Shown: positions 23,731 to 33,600 of the stretch, in pieces | How the letters are laid out: every line of letters starts with the position of its first letter | Numbering within the stretch: position 1 is the first letter of the stretch | Assembly (NCBI GenBank): GCA_903959355.1 | Contig: CAJBWJ010000058.1 | Coordinates: 1-37,755, forward strand | Direction: 5' to 3' | DNA from: an uncultured bacterium | GTDB taxonomy: Bacteria > Patescibacteriota > Microgenomatia > UBA1400 > PJMF01 | Length of the DNA: 37,755 nt | The notes under the pieces: model-generated | Database searches by the model: none | What the model was told of the DNA's origin: nothing | What the model saw: the letters and a program-made list of their open reading frames with translations, nothing else | Made by a program: the position numbers and the translations under genes

Positions 23731-23759
23731 TTGACATTACTTGATGTGGGAGTTACAAT
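23731..23759 (+). promoter_or_regulatory. Near-consensus promoter for the 78-aa gene
   Basis: TTGACA (23731-23736), a 17-nt spacer and TACAAT (23754-23759) form the best-matching sigma-70 promoter seen in this window. The start is predicted near 23766, about 30 nt before the ATG at 23797. Confidence 0.8.
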
Positions 23760-23796
23760 TTCGTAACTTATTATAACTGCCTAAGAAAAGATTATT

Positions 23797-24033
23797 ATGG
23801 GAAAACCAGAAATTAAAGCAGCTCCGGAAGATGGATTTATAGCTGAAATCGCGGAGATATTAAATTCCAAAACATTACCTTTTGATGTAACTGATCTTGT
23901 TAAAAAATACTTGACATCTTCGACACTAATGAAACTAAATGATGCTATAAGATTTTGCTGTTCCAAAAATATGAGTCGCCCAAGCATTATGGCTACAGAT
24001 GGTAATAAAAAATACATGCTATCGAATCATTAG
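23797..24033 (+). CDS. Small hypothetical protein (78 aa), possibly winged-helix-like
   Basis: Not recognised. It has its own strong promoter and lies between gatB and dnaE. The layout is helix (GFIAEIAEILNSK), helix (DVTDLVKKYL), helix (STLMKLNDAIRFCCSKN), then a short strand-turn-strand (PSIMATDGNKKYML). That order is compatible with a winged helix, but this is a guess from pattern alone. Two adjacent Cys sit in the third helix. A frame of equal length is open on the opposite strand (23781-24017), but it has no matching promoter. Confidence 0.65.
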   Translation: MGKPEIKAAPEDGFIAEIAEILNSKTLPFDVTDLVKKYLTSSTLMKLNDAIRFCCSKNMSRPSIMATDGNKKYMLSNH

Positions 24034-24050
24034 TTCTAAAAACTAATTTT
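24030..24050 (+). terminator. Weak intrinsic terminator after the 78-aa gene
   Basis: TTAGTT (24030-24035), a 5-nt loop, AACTAA (24041-24046), then TTTT. The stem is AT-rich and short, so termination would be partial. Confidence 0.4.
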
Positions 24051-24076
24051 ACAAATCTCTTCATTAATGTTAGACT
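24048..24076 (+). promoter_or_regulatory. Promoter of dnaE
   Basis: TTTACA (24048-24053), a 17-nt spacer and TAGACT (24071-24076) preceded by TGT (extended -10). The predicted start near 24083 leaves a leader of about 30 nt containing a small hairpin GGTTAG/CTAACC (24085-24102). Confidence 0.65.
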
Positions 24077-24114
24077 TTTCCAGAGGTTAGTTAAGCCTAA
24101 CCCTGTTGAATTTT

Positions 24115-27100
24115 ATGTCTAAGCAAGATTTCGTTCATCTACATGTCCACACCGAATATTCGATGTTGGATGGCCTTAGTAAACTTCCTGATTTAATTAA
24201 AAAAGTTAAAAGTCTGGGTCAGACAGCCATCGCTATTACCGATCATGGCAATATGCACGGCAACATCGCTTTTTATAATGAATGCAAAAAAGAAGGTGTT
24301 AAAGCTATTATTGGCACTGAGCTTTATGTAGCCAAAAATTCTCGTTTCGATAAACAAATTCGTATGGGCGCTGATCAATTTCATTTGACTCTTTTGGCTC
24401 AAAATTATGTTGGTTATAAGAATTTGATGAAAATGGTCACCATTGCTAATTTTGAAGGTTTTTCTTACAAGCCTCGTGTCGATGATGAAATCTTAGAAAA
24501 ATATAACGAAGGAGTAATTCTACTTAGTGGCTGTATGAGCAGCCAAGCTAATCGTCTGTTAATGGATAATAAAGATGAAAAAGCTTTAGAAATATTTAAA
24601 AAATACAAGAAAATTTTTAAAGATCGTTTTTACGTTGAAATTCAAAATCACCCACATATTCCTGAAGAAAAAATCTTACGCGAAAAATTAATCCAAATTG
24701 CTCGTCAACTAGATTTACCGCTCGTTGCTACCAATGACGCTCATTACTTAGAAGCAGCAGATGCTGAAGCTCAAGATGCTCTTTTATGCGTACAAACTCG
24801 CCGTCTTATTTCTGATGAAAAGAGAATGAAGATGATTGATAAGCCAGATTTTTATCTCAAATCCACTGAGGAAATGACTGAACTTTTTACAGATGTACCT
24901 GAAGCAATTGAAAACACTGTCAAAATTGCCAATAGCTGCGAACTTGAAATTCCAACCGGTAAATTAATTTTTCCAAGTTACGAACTGCCAAAAGGCGAGA
25001 CTTACGAGTCTTATTTACATAAATTAAGTTTCGAAGGCGCAAAGAAAAAATATGGTGAGATCACTCCAGAAGTTGAAAAACGTCTTGAATATGAAATTGG
25101 CATTATTAATGGTAAAGGCTATCCAGCTTACTTTTTAATCACTCAAGATTTTGTGAACTGGGCCAAAAATCAAGGTATTGCCGTAGGTCCAGGTAGAGGT
25201 AGTGCGGCTGGTTCCATTGTTTCTTATTCACTCAATATTACAACTCTTGATCCACTGGAGCACGGCTTGCCTTTTGAAAGATTTTTAAATCCAGAACGTC
25301 CAACACCTCCTGATATTGATATGGATTTTGCTGATATTAAGCGTGATGAAGTTATTAATTATGTGGCCAAAAAATATGGTGACGACCATGTGGCTGCGGT
25401 GATTACTTTTGGAAGAATGGAATCTAGAGTTGCCATTCGCGATATCGGTCGTGTGCTTGGCATGGCCTATGAAGATCCTGATCGCGTGGCCAAATTGATT
25501 CCAAATGAACCAGGCAAAAAAGTTTCCATTAAATCGGCTATCGAAACTATTCCTGAATTAGCTAGTCTTTATAAACAAGATAAATTTAAACGTCTGATGG
25601 ATTTAGCTTCCAAAGTGGAAGGTACGATTCGTCATTCTGGTATGCACGCCTGTGCCATTATCATCGCTGATAAGTCTCTAGATAATTACACTCCAATTCA
25701 AAAAGATTCTCGCTCCGGCAAAACACTCACTCAATTAGATATGTATTCGATGGACTGTAACATTGATGATAATGCCGTTGGTTTGTTGAAGTTTGATTTT
25801 TTAGGTTTACGCAATCTGTCTATCATTCAGGAAAGTTTGAAATTAATTAAAAAATATAAACACCAAGATATTGAAATCGACAAAATTCCAATTGATGATA
25901 AAAAAACTTTTGAACTTTTAGCTTCTGGTGAAACCACTGGTGTCTTCCAGCTCGAATCGGCTGGCATGCGTCGCGTAGCTAAGTCACTCAAACCTTCTGC
26001 TTTCTCAGATATTACTGCTATGGTGGCTCTGTATCGTCCTGGTCCAATGGATCTTATTCCGCGTTTCATCGAAGGCAAACACAATCCTGACTCAATTGAA
26101 TATCCTCACGACTCACTCAAACCATTTTTGAAAGAAACTTATGGCATCATGGTTTACCAAGAGCAGATCTTGGAAATTGTCCATTTTATGGCTGGTTACA
26201 CTATGGGTGAAGCAGATATGTTGCGTCGTGCCATTGGTAAGAAAAAGAAAAAAATCCTTGATAAAAATAAGAGTCGCTTTATCGAAGAATCAGTCAAAAA
26301 TGGTTATGAAAAAGCCACTGTTGAAAAGATTTGGGGTTTCATTGAAGCTTTTGCAAACTATGGTTTTAACAAAGCTCATGCGGCTTCTTACGCCATGATT
26401 GCTTATCAAACCGCTTGGCTTAAATCTAATTTTCCAGTCGAATACATGACTGCTTTGATGAGTGTGGAGTCAAATTCTCATGGCATGAATCGTGATGAAA
26501 AAATTTCCGTCGCCATTGAAAACTGTCGTAAAATGGGTATCAAAATTCTCGCTCCAGACATCAATCTTTCTGGTCAAGACTTTACCATTGAAGATGACAA
26601 TACTTCTAAAGAAAATATGGCTATTCGCTTTGGCCTAACCGCTATTAAGCATGTCGGCAAAGCTTCCATCGAAAATATTTTAGAAACTCGTCAAAAAGAA
26701 AAGAAATTCACTTCTTTTACTCATTTTATTCAATCTACAGATGGCCGCAAAGTTAACAAAACCACCTTAGAATGTTTGATTAAAGTCGGTGCTATGGATC
26801 GTTTTGCAACCAGAGCATCAATGCTCGAAAATTTAGAAAGTATCCGTCAAACTGCCAGTCAATTTCAATCAGAAGTAGACGGCCAAGATCATTTATTTGC
26901 CGATGTTGGTGAAAAAAGTACTGAAATTAAAGATAGCTTTCCAAAACTAAAAGAATATCCTGAAGCTGAGCTTCTATCTTTTGAAAAAGAATTACTTGGC
27001 TTATATCTAACTGATCATCCACTGGCTGATGCGCTTAATTTGGTCAATAAAAGATCTAACATGAGAATTGGCGAGCTTGATCCAGAATTCAGTCAAGATC

Positions 27101-27573
27101 AAGTCTTTTTGTTTGGTGGACTGCTTAGTCGCTTCAAAGAAATCATGACTAAAAAGGGCCAAAAAATGGCTTTTGCCACACTGGAAGATCAATCTGGCAA
27201 AGCTGAATTAATTATTTTCCCTCGTACTTATCAAGAGCTTGGTTTTCAATTGGAACAAGATCAGGTAGTTCTGGTACGCGGCAAAGTTCAACACGAAGAA
27301 GAAGAATTTAAAATTATTGCTGAAAAAATTATTATTCCAAAAGACGAAGAAGTAGAATTTTCTCGTGGTCAGGATTTTCAAGAAATCTTTGTGCCACGTA
27401 AAACTTCAGCAGAAACTCTCAAAAAACTTGGAGTTCTTTTAAAGTCCAATCTAGGTAATGAAAAAATTGTCATCGTCATTCCAAATGACACTAAAGCCGA
27501 AAGAATTGTGCTACCTTACAAAGTCAATTATGATGAAGTGTTGATAAAAAAAATTGAAGACATTTTGACTTAA
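24115..27573 (+). CDS. dnaE: DNA polymerase III alpha subunit (replicative polymerase)
   Basis: 1152 residues from ATG 24115; an in-frame TTG at 24106 is less likely. The N-terminal PHP domain keeps metal-binding residues in HLHVHTEYSMLDG and ITDHGNMHG. Family C palm catalytic Asp residues lie in PDIDMDFADIKRDEV and LLKFDFLGLRNLSII. GPGRGSAAGS and the fingers block YRPGPMDLIPRFIEGK are present. After a helix-hairpin-helix region, the C-terminal OB domain VFLFGGLLSRFKEIMTKKG is followed by a short tail. The retained PHP residues suggest possible intrinsic proofreading. It is followed 26 nt later by the transketolase genes. Confidence 0.97.
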   Translation: MSKQDFVHLHVHTEYSMLDGLSKLPDLIKKVKSLGQTAIAITDHGNMHGNIAFYNECKKEGVKAIIGTELYVAKNSRFDKQIRMGADQFHLTLLAQNYVGYKNLMKMVTIANFEGFSYKPRVDDEILEKYNEGVILLSGCMSSQANRLLMDNKDEKALEIFKKYKKIFKDRFYVEIQNHPHIPEEKILREKLIQIARQLDLPLVATNDAHYLEAADAEAQDALLCVQTRRLISDEKRMKMIDKPDFYLKSTEEMTELFTDVPEAIENTVKIANSCELEIPTGKLIFPSYELPKGETYESYLHKLSFEGAKKKYGEITPEVEKRLEYEIGIINGKGYPAYFLITQDFVNWAKNQGIAVGPGRGSAAGSIVSYSLNITTLDPLEHGLPFERFLNPERPTPPDIDMDFADIKRDEVINYVAKKYGDDHVAAVITFGRMESRVAIRDIGRVLGMAYEDPDRVAKLIPNEPGKKVSIKSAIETIPELASLYKQDKFKRLMDLASKVEGTIRHSGMHACAIIIADKSLDNYTPIQKDSRSGKTLTQLDMYSMDCNIDDNAVGLLKFDFLGLRNLSIIQESLKLIKKYKHQDIEIDKIPIDDKKTFELLASGETTGVFQLESAGMRRVAKSLKPSAFSDITAMVALYRPGPMDLIPRFIEGKHNPDSIEYPHDSLKPFLKETYGIMVYQEQILEIVHFMAGYTMGEADMLRRAIGKKKKKILDKNKSRFIEESVKNGYEKATVEKIWGFIEAFANYGFNKAHAASYAMIAYQTAWLKSNFPVEYMTALMSVESNSHGMNRDEKISVAIENCRKMGIKILAPDINLSGQDFTIEDDNTSKENMAIRFGLTAIKHVGKASIENILETRQKEKKFTSFTHFIQSTDGRKVNKTTLECLIKVGAMDRFATRASMLENLESIRQTASQFQSEVDGQDHLFADVGEKSTEIKDSFPKLKEYPEAELLSFEKELLGLYLTDHPLADALNLVNKRSNMRIGELDPEFSQDQVFLFGGLLSRFKEIMTKKGQKMAFATLEDQSGKAELIIFPRTYQELGFQLEQDQVVLVRGKVQHEEEEFKIIAEKIIIPKDEEVEFSRGQDFQEIFVPRKTSAETLKKLGVLLKSNLGNEKIVIVIPNDTKAERIVLPYKVNYDEVLIKKIEDILT

Positions 27574-27599
27574 AAACTGAAGTTTGTAAATAAATTTTT

Positions 27600-28451
27600 A
27601 TGCCTGCCAACTATCAATCCATCAGTAAAGCTGCTTGGCAAATTCGCCGCGATCTTCTAACCATGATTTATGAAGCACAAAGTGGCCATCCTGCTAGTTC
27701 CTTAGGCATGGCAGATATTTTTGCAGCACTTTTTATTGGCAAAATTTTACGTCACGACTGCAAAAGACCAGACTGGGATAAAAGAGATTATTTTTTTCTA
27801 AGCAACGGTCACATTAGTCCAGTTTTTTACGCAACTTTGGCTCGTGATGGTTATTTTCCAAAAGAAGAACTTAAAACTTTTCGTCAAATTAATTCTCGTT
27901 TGCAGGGACATCCGCATTTTGCTTCTGATCCTAAAGAAAAATTGCCTGGTATAGAAAACAGCTCTGGCCCTCTAGGCCAAGGCTTGTCACAAGCTGCTGG
28001 TATGGCAATTGCATTAAAAATGGAGCAAAAAAGTAATAAAGTTTTCTGCATGATGAGCGATGGAGAACAACAAGAAGGACAAATTTGGGAAGCTTATCAA
28101 TTTATTACTCATCATCATTTAAACAATTTAATCAGTATTATTGATTGTAATAATATTCAAATTTCTGGCACAATCAAAAAAACATTGTCTCTTGGAAATT
28201 TAAAACTTAAATTAATGAGTTTTGGTTTTAAAGTTTTAGAACTAAATGCTCATGATTTAACCGATATTTTTGACAAATTAGAATCAGCAAAAAATGAATC
28301 TAAACAACCAGTAATAATTTTGGCAAATAGCATTCCTGGCAAAGGCGTCTCCTTCATGGAAAATGATTATAAATGGCATGGAAAAGCTCCAAGTGAAAGT
28401 GAATTCCATCAAGCCATTAATGAATTAAATATCAAGGAAAAAGAGCTGTGA
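27600..28451 (+). CDS. Transketolase, N-terminal (thiamine diphosphate-binding) subunit
   Basis: 283 residues, the half that binds ThDP diphosphate and magnesium. GHPASSLGMADIFAALF and YFFLSNGHISPVFYA are conserved, as is PGIENSSGPLGQGLSQAAGMA. The ThDP motif GDGxxxEGxxWEA appears as SDGEQQEGQIWEA, ending at CNNIQISG. Transketolase moves two-carbon units in the non-oxidative pentose phosphate pathway. The split into two genes is an established arrangement in archaea and many bacteria. Its stop overlaps the next start in GTGA. Confidence 0.94.
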   Translation: MPANYQSISKAAWQIRRDLLTMIYEAQSGHPASSLGMADIFAALFIGKILRHDCKRPDWDKRDYFFLSNGHISPVFYATLARDGYFPKEELKTFRQINSRLQGHPHFASDPKEKLPGIENSSGPLGQGLSQAAGMAIALKMEQKSNKVFCMMSDGEQQEGQIWEAYQFITHHHLNNLISIIDCNNIQISGTIKKTLSLGNLKLKLMSFGFKVLELNAHDLTDIFDKLESAKNESKQPVIILANSIPGKGVSFMENDYKWHGKAPSESEFHQAINELNIKEKEL

Positions 28452-29428
28452 ATAACGAAGAATTAGCTACAAGAGATGGATTTGGTAAAGCCATATTTGA
28501 GCTTGGTCAAAGCAATGAGCAAATAGTGGTTTTATGTGCTGATCTAAGTGAATCAATAAAATTAAATAAATTCAAAGAAAACTTTCCAGATCGTTTCATA
28601 GAATGTGGCGTGGCTGAACAAAATATGATGGGAGTGGGAGCTGGTCTTGCACTAGCCGGAAAAATTCCTTTTATTGCTAGTTTTGCTGTTTTTAATCCAG
28701 GTCGTAATTTAGATCAACTAAGATTAGCTGTTTACAGTGGTTTAAATATTAAAGTTATTGGGGCTCACGCAGGACTCAGTACTGGCGAAGATGGCGCCAC
28801 TCATCAAGCTTTAGAAGATTTAGGAATCGCTTGCGCTTTGCCAAAAATGACTGTCATCGTTCCTGCTGACAGCGAACAAGCTGAAATCTTAACCAAGCAA
28901 ATTGCTGTTCATAATGGACCATGCTATTTGCGACTTGGTAGAAAAAAATTGGCAGCAATTAGTAGCTTCGTTCATCTACCAGAAACAAAAATTGGTAAAG
29001 CTCAAATTTTAAAAGAAGGTAAAGATTTAAGTATTTTTGCCTGTGGCTTAATGGTTCAAGAAGCTCTTAAGGCTGCTAACGAATTAGAAAAAATGGGTTT
29101 ACATGTAGAAGTCATTAATTTGCACACCCTCAAACCTCTTGATGAGGAAAGCATTATTAAGAGTATTGCTAAAACTGGAGCAGCTATTGTCGCCAGTGAA
29201 CATGAAATTAATTCTGGCTTAAATAGTCTGGTTATTCAAACCATTGCCAAAGCAGCTGGCAATCAATTACAAAAACCAATCGCCGTCGAAAGTATAGGTA
29301 TGGAAAATACTTTTGGTGAATCAGGTAAAGATGAAGAACTACTTCGCAAATATGGCTTAGATTATTTAGGTATAATCAAAAAAATAAAATTAGTTTTAGA
29401 GAAAAAGAAAAAAATTGAATATCTTTAA
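28448..29428 (+). CDS. Transketolase, C-terminal subunit
   Basis: 326 residues comprising the pyrimidine-binding and C-terminal domains. The start is GTG, coupled to the upstream gene by a 4-nt overlap. ECGVAEQNMMGVGAGLALAG carries the Glu that activates the ThDP aminopyrimidine. GAHAGLSTGEDGATHQALEDL is the conserved His-containing substrate block. The last third (FACGLMVQEALKAANEL) is the transketolase C domain. It pairs with the N-terminal subunit to form one active enzyme. The 3' end overlaps the convergent small gene by 4 nt. Confidence 0.94.
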   Translation: MNNEELATRDGFGKAIFELGQSNEQIVVLCADLSESIKLNKFKENFPDRFIECGVAEQNMMGVGAGLALAGKIPFIASFAVFNPGRNLDQLRLAVYSGLNIKVIGAHAGLSTGEDGATHQALEDLGIACALPKMTVIVPADSEQAEILTKQIAVHNGPCYLRLGRKKLAAISSFVHLPETKIGKAQILKEGKDLSIFACGLMVQEALKAANELEKMGLHVEVINLHTLKPLDEESIIKSIAKTGAAIVASEHEINSGLNSLVIQTIAKAAGNQLQKPIAVESIGMENTFGESGKDEELLRKYGLDYLGIIKKIKLVLEKKKKIEYL

Positions 29429-29760
29429 ACAGGAAAAGATGGAATTTCCTCTTCAGTAAGTTCTTGAATAAATTTAGCAAGAAATACGTATTTTGTTGCT
29501 AAATCCAAATAATTTTTTTCCAATTCTGATTTCTCAGCAGCATCTGAAAGAATTGCTATAAATTTTAAAACTTTTTGGACTATTTCTTTTCCAGGTTTAT
29601 TATCATCACCAAATTTAGCTAATATAATTTCCCTCTGAATCTCAGAAAATTTTTCATCAAGCTCTTTAATAATAAAAAGAACTTCTTCTTCAGAAAGTTT
29701 TTCCTCCTCTTTTACTTGATCATCGTTCGCATCAGGTTTAACTTCTTCTGTTAATATCAT
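29425..29760 (-). CDS. Small acidic hypothetical protein
   Basis: Not recognised. From ATG 29760 it has 111 residues; GTG at 29772 would add four. The first 35 residues are very acidic (ANDDQVKEEEKLSEEEVLF). The rest is predicted helical (FIIKELDEKFSEIQREIIL, then KEIVQKVLKFIAIL and LDLATKYVFLAKFIQEL), which could form a small helical bundle. There is no membrane segment or signal peptide. It follows mutM on the same strand by about 50 nt and may be the end of that operon or have its own promoter. Confidence 0.65.
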   Translation of the reverse strand: MILTEEVKPDANDDQVKEEEKLSEEEVLFIIKELDEKFSEIQREIILAKFGDDNKPGKEIVQKVLKFIAILSDAAEKSELEKNYLDLATKYVFLAKFIQELTEEEIPSFPV

Positions 29761-29808
29761 GAAGTCTTTCACTAACTTGTACTAAATAAATATACCATTT
29801 AAAAAAAA

Positions 29809-30672
29809 TTAAATAGATTGGCAAACTGGGCAGAAAAAAGTTCCACGACCACCTTGTTTAATTTTTGAAATTTTAGCTCCACATTTTAAACATGGCTTAG
29901 CATCACGACCATAAACTTTGAGTTCATTTTGAAAACCACCGGCAAAGCCGTCCACGCCGACATATTTACCATCAAAAGTTGTACCACCGAGTTCCGTAGA
30001 GCGCTCAATAATTTCTTGCATTGCCTTTAGTAATTTAGCCATTTCTTTTTTATTAATTTCTTTGGCGCTTTTTGTCGGATTAATGCCAACCATAAACAAT
30101 GATTCGCTGGCATAAATATTACCAACTCCACAAATAACCGCGTTATCCATAATAAATTGTTTGATCGGAATTTGGCGTTTTTTGGCAGCGCTAAGTAAAT
30201 AATCAACAGTTAAACCAGGATCATTAATGTCTGGACCATATTTGGTAAATTCTTTATAAACATCTTCTTTGAGGGGCGAGCGAATCCAACCGAAGACACG
30301 CATGTCGTTAAAAAAGAGACGCGAGCCGTCAGTAAAACTAAAAATTACTCGAGTATGTTTGGCCGGCAGATTATTAACCCAATCAGCTGAGGGATGACCG
30401 CCGCCAGCTCTTTGACCGTCAGTATCAATAAAAATTAATTGACCAGTCATCTTCAAATGAATTAAGAAATCGCGTTTGCCACTTAAAACAATTTGTAAAA
30501 TTTTGGCTCGACGTTTAACTTCTAAAACGGTTTGCTCCAAAATTTCAGCTCCAATAGTAGGGAAGGCTAAAAAACTTTTCTCACGCAAAACTTCAATCGT
30601 TTTAATTTGGCGATCTTGCAAAACCACATTGAGTTTGCGACGAATGGACTCAACTTCTGGAAGTTCTGGCAT
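29809..30672 (-). CDS. mutM: Formamidopyrimidine-DNA glycosylase (Fpg/MutM)
   Basis: A 287-residue bifunctional glycosylase/AP lyase that removes 8-oxoguanine. The N-terminus MPELPEVESIRRKL gives catalytic Pro2 and Glu3 after Met removal. HLKMTGQLI holds the conserved Lys (74). The H2TH region follows (IKQFIMDNAVICGVGNIYAS). The C-terminal zinc finger uses Cys261, 264, 281 and 284, with the DNA-binding Arg in GGRGTFFCP. A short insertion near residues 85-97 (GQRAGGGHPSADW) is slightly unusual. It is 9 nt after secA, so the two are co-transcribed. Confidence 0.96.
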   Translation of the reverse strand: MPELPEVESIRRKLNVVLQDRQIKTIEVLREKSFLAFPTIGAEILEQTVLEVKRRAKILQIVLSGKRDFLIHLKMTGQLIFIDTDGQRAGGGHPSADWVNNLPAKHTRVIFSFTDGSRLFFNDMRVFGWIRSPLKEDVYKEFTKYGPDINDPGLTVDYLLSAAKKRQIPIKQFIMDNAVICGVGNIYASESLFMVGINPTKSAKEINKKEMAKLLKAMQEIIERSTELGGTTFDGKYVGVDGFAGGFQNELKVYGRDAKPCLKCGAKISKIKQGGRGTFFCPVCQSI

Positions 30673-30681
30673 AGTATTTAG

Positions 30682-33600
30682 CTAAGCTTGGTGAGATGGA
30701 GAATTAATTAATCCACATTTCTTATACTTTAGTCCAGATCCACAAGGACATAAATCATTGCGACCTACTTTAGCATATTTATCAGTTGACTGATTTAAAT
30801 TCCTACCAACATTGCTAGAAGAACCACCACCCATTTTGCCAAGAGCTGCTGCGAGATCGCTGGTTTTGCCAGAGCCACCATTGCCTCTATTAGAATTGCC
30901 ACTGCCTGCATTCTCTTGACGACGCTCAACTTGGACAGCCTGGCCTAAACTAGGAGTCGATTCAGAAGGAGCTTGCAAATTAATTTTCTCTGGCATGGTT
31001 GATCTTTGCATCATTGGCTGAACGCGGAAAATACGCGCTGCAATGGTACTTTCAACACCAGCAATCAAATCTTCAAACATAATGAAAGCTTCTTTTTTAT
31101 ATTCAGCTAGCACAGTGTTTTTGTCACCGCGCAACCAAATACCTTCACGCAAATCTTCTACAGCGTCCAAATGATCCATCCACTTTTCATCAATGGTAGA
31201 AAGAACAACATATTTTTCTAACTCACGCATAATCGCTTCACCAAGACTTTTTTCTCTAGATTCATAAGTTTTATTAATGATGTCCATTAATTCTTCGCTG
31301 ATTTCTTCAGTATTGGATAATTTACTAAGCTTAGTAGCCAATCTAGTCTGAGAAGCATCATCAAAAGGAATAATTCTGACAAATTCTTTGCTAATAGCAT
31401 CAAATTCTTCTTGTGTAAATTTCTCAGGAGCTCGAAGTGTTACCAAGCCAGTGATTTCATTACTTAGATAGTCCATGATTTGATCCTTGAGAGTGATCTT
31501 TTTGCCTGCCTCATCGACCATAACCGTTGCCAATTTATCATCAGAGCCTTTATTTGATTTAACTTCAACAGTGCCAGCTTCAAGTAAACGGCGGCGGCGT
31601 TTGTAGATAATTTCGCGATGCTTATTCATGACATCATCAAATTCAACCAAGCGCTTACGTTGATCAAAAAAGAAAGTTTCTACTTTGACTTGGGCTGATT
31701 CAATAGCTTTACTAACCATTGGGTTTTCGATGGCTTGATCTTCATCAATCTTCAAGAAATCCATGACTTTGGCAATTTGCTCACCACCAAAAATACGCAT
31801 AATCTCATCATCAAGAGCAACAAAAAATTGTGAAGTACCAGGATCACCTTGACGACCAGAACGACCACGGAGCTGATTATCTATACGGCGAGATTCATGA
31901 CGTTCAGTGGCGACAATGGCCAAACCACCGACAGAAACCACATCATCATGATCAGCTTGCCATTTTTCGAGAGCAGTAGCGTAAGCGTCTAAATCGTAGT
32001 TAGCAGGATTAATAGAAGTTGGCAAACCAAGTTTTTCATATTTTTTGGCTAAGACTACACGCTTTTTAGAACGTTCTTCTTTTAAGAAATCCTTTAGTTC
32101 TGGCTTAGCACCACCGAGAACAATATCCACACCACGACCAGCAATATTGGTAGCCACGGTAATGGCACCTCTTCGCCCTGCATCAGCAATGATAAAAGCT
32201 TCTTTTTCATGATTTTTAGCATTAAGCACTTGATGAGTAATATTTTTACGCTTGAGAAAATTAGCCACAATTTGGTTATGTTCAATTGAACGAGTACCAA
32301 TCAAAACTGGACGGCCAGCGGCGTGAATTTCTTCTACAGCTTTAACAATTGAGGAATATTTGGCAGCAGTATTTTTGTAAACCTGATCTGGCAAATCTTG
32401 ACGAACCACTGGCTGATTAGTAGGAATAGCCAAAACATCGACATGATAAATTTGGTTAAATTCTTCAGCTTCAGTCAGTGCTGTTCCAGTCATACCAGAG
32501 AGTTTTTGGTACATACGGAAATAGTTCTGCAAAGAAACAGTGGCTAGAGTACGAGATTCTTGTTGAATCGGCACTCCTTCTTTAGCTTCAATGGCTTGGT
32601 GCAGACCATCACTGTAACGACGACCAAACATCAAACGACCAGTGTGCTCATCGACGATGACCACTTGATTGTCTTTGACAATATATTCTTTGTCGCGACG
32701 ATAAAGAGTTGAAGCTTTAAGGGATGATTCGACGTGATGAATAGTATCAAAACTTTCTTCGTAAAGATTTTTAACACCCAATTTAGCCTCAATACGCTTG
32801 ACGCCTAAATCGGTGAGAGTAGCAGTTTTGGACTTTTCATCTAATTTAAAATCTTGATCGATGACCAAAGAGCGAACCATCTTGGCATATTCAAAATATT
32901 TATCAGTTGGTTCACTGTCAGGAGCAGAAATGATCAGAGGCGTACGAGCTTCATCAATCAAAATAGAGTCAGCCTCGTCAACAATAGCAAAATAATGAGG
33001 CATGCTTTGACGCTGGACCATTTGATCCAAACTCTGAACCATATTGTCGCGCAAATAATCAAAACCAAATTCATTATTGGTACCATAAGTAATATCGGCT
33101 AAATATGCATCCTGACGAGCAATTTCTTCAAAATGTTCGAGACGCTCGTCGCCACGCTCCTCGCTATCAATATTAGGATTATAAAGACGAGCATGATCGT
33201 GAACGATAACAGCAGCTTTCAAACCCAAGAAATGATAAAGCGGACCCATCCAACCAAGACCAATTTCTGAAAGATAATCGTTAACGGTAATCAGCTGTAC
33301 ACTTTTACCTAGCAAAGCATTGAGATAGAGCGGACAGGTAACAGTGAGAGTTTTACCTTCACCAGTTTTTTGCTCAGTAATATTACCATCATTAAGCGCT
33401 ACACCAGCCAAAAGCTGGACGTCAAAATGACGCATACCGAGAATACGACGAGAGGCTTCGCGCACAGTGGCGTAGGCTTCTGGCAAAATTTCATTAAGGA
33501 CAGCTTGTTCTTTTTCTTTGAGATTTTCTGCACTTACATTAGCTACGGCTTCAGAAATAATGGTTTTAAATTTATCAGTTTGAGCGGCTAAATCAGCATC

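Noticed and set aside
23781..24017. Minus-strand 78-codon frame opposite the small gene at 23797
   Set aside because: The near-consensus promoter points along the plus strand, and no promoter or SD supports the minus frame.
27600..29428. Transketolase broken by a frameshift
   Set aside because: The two parts end and begin at the normal domain border with a clean GTGA overlap, as in established split transketolases.
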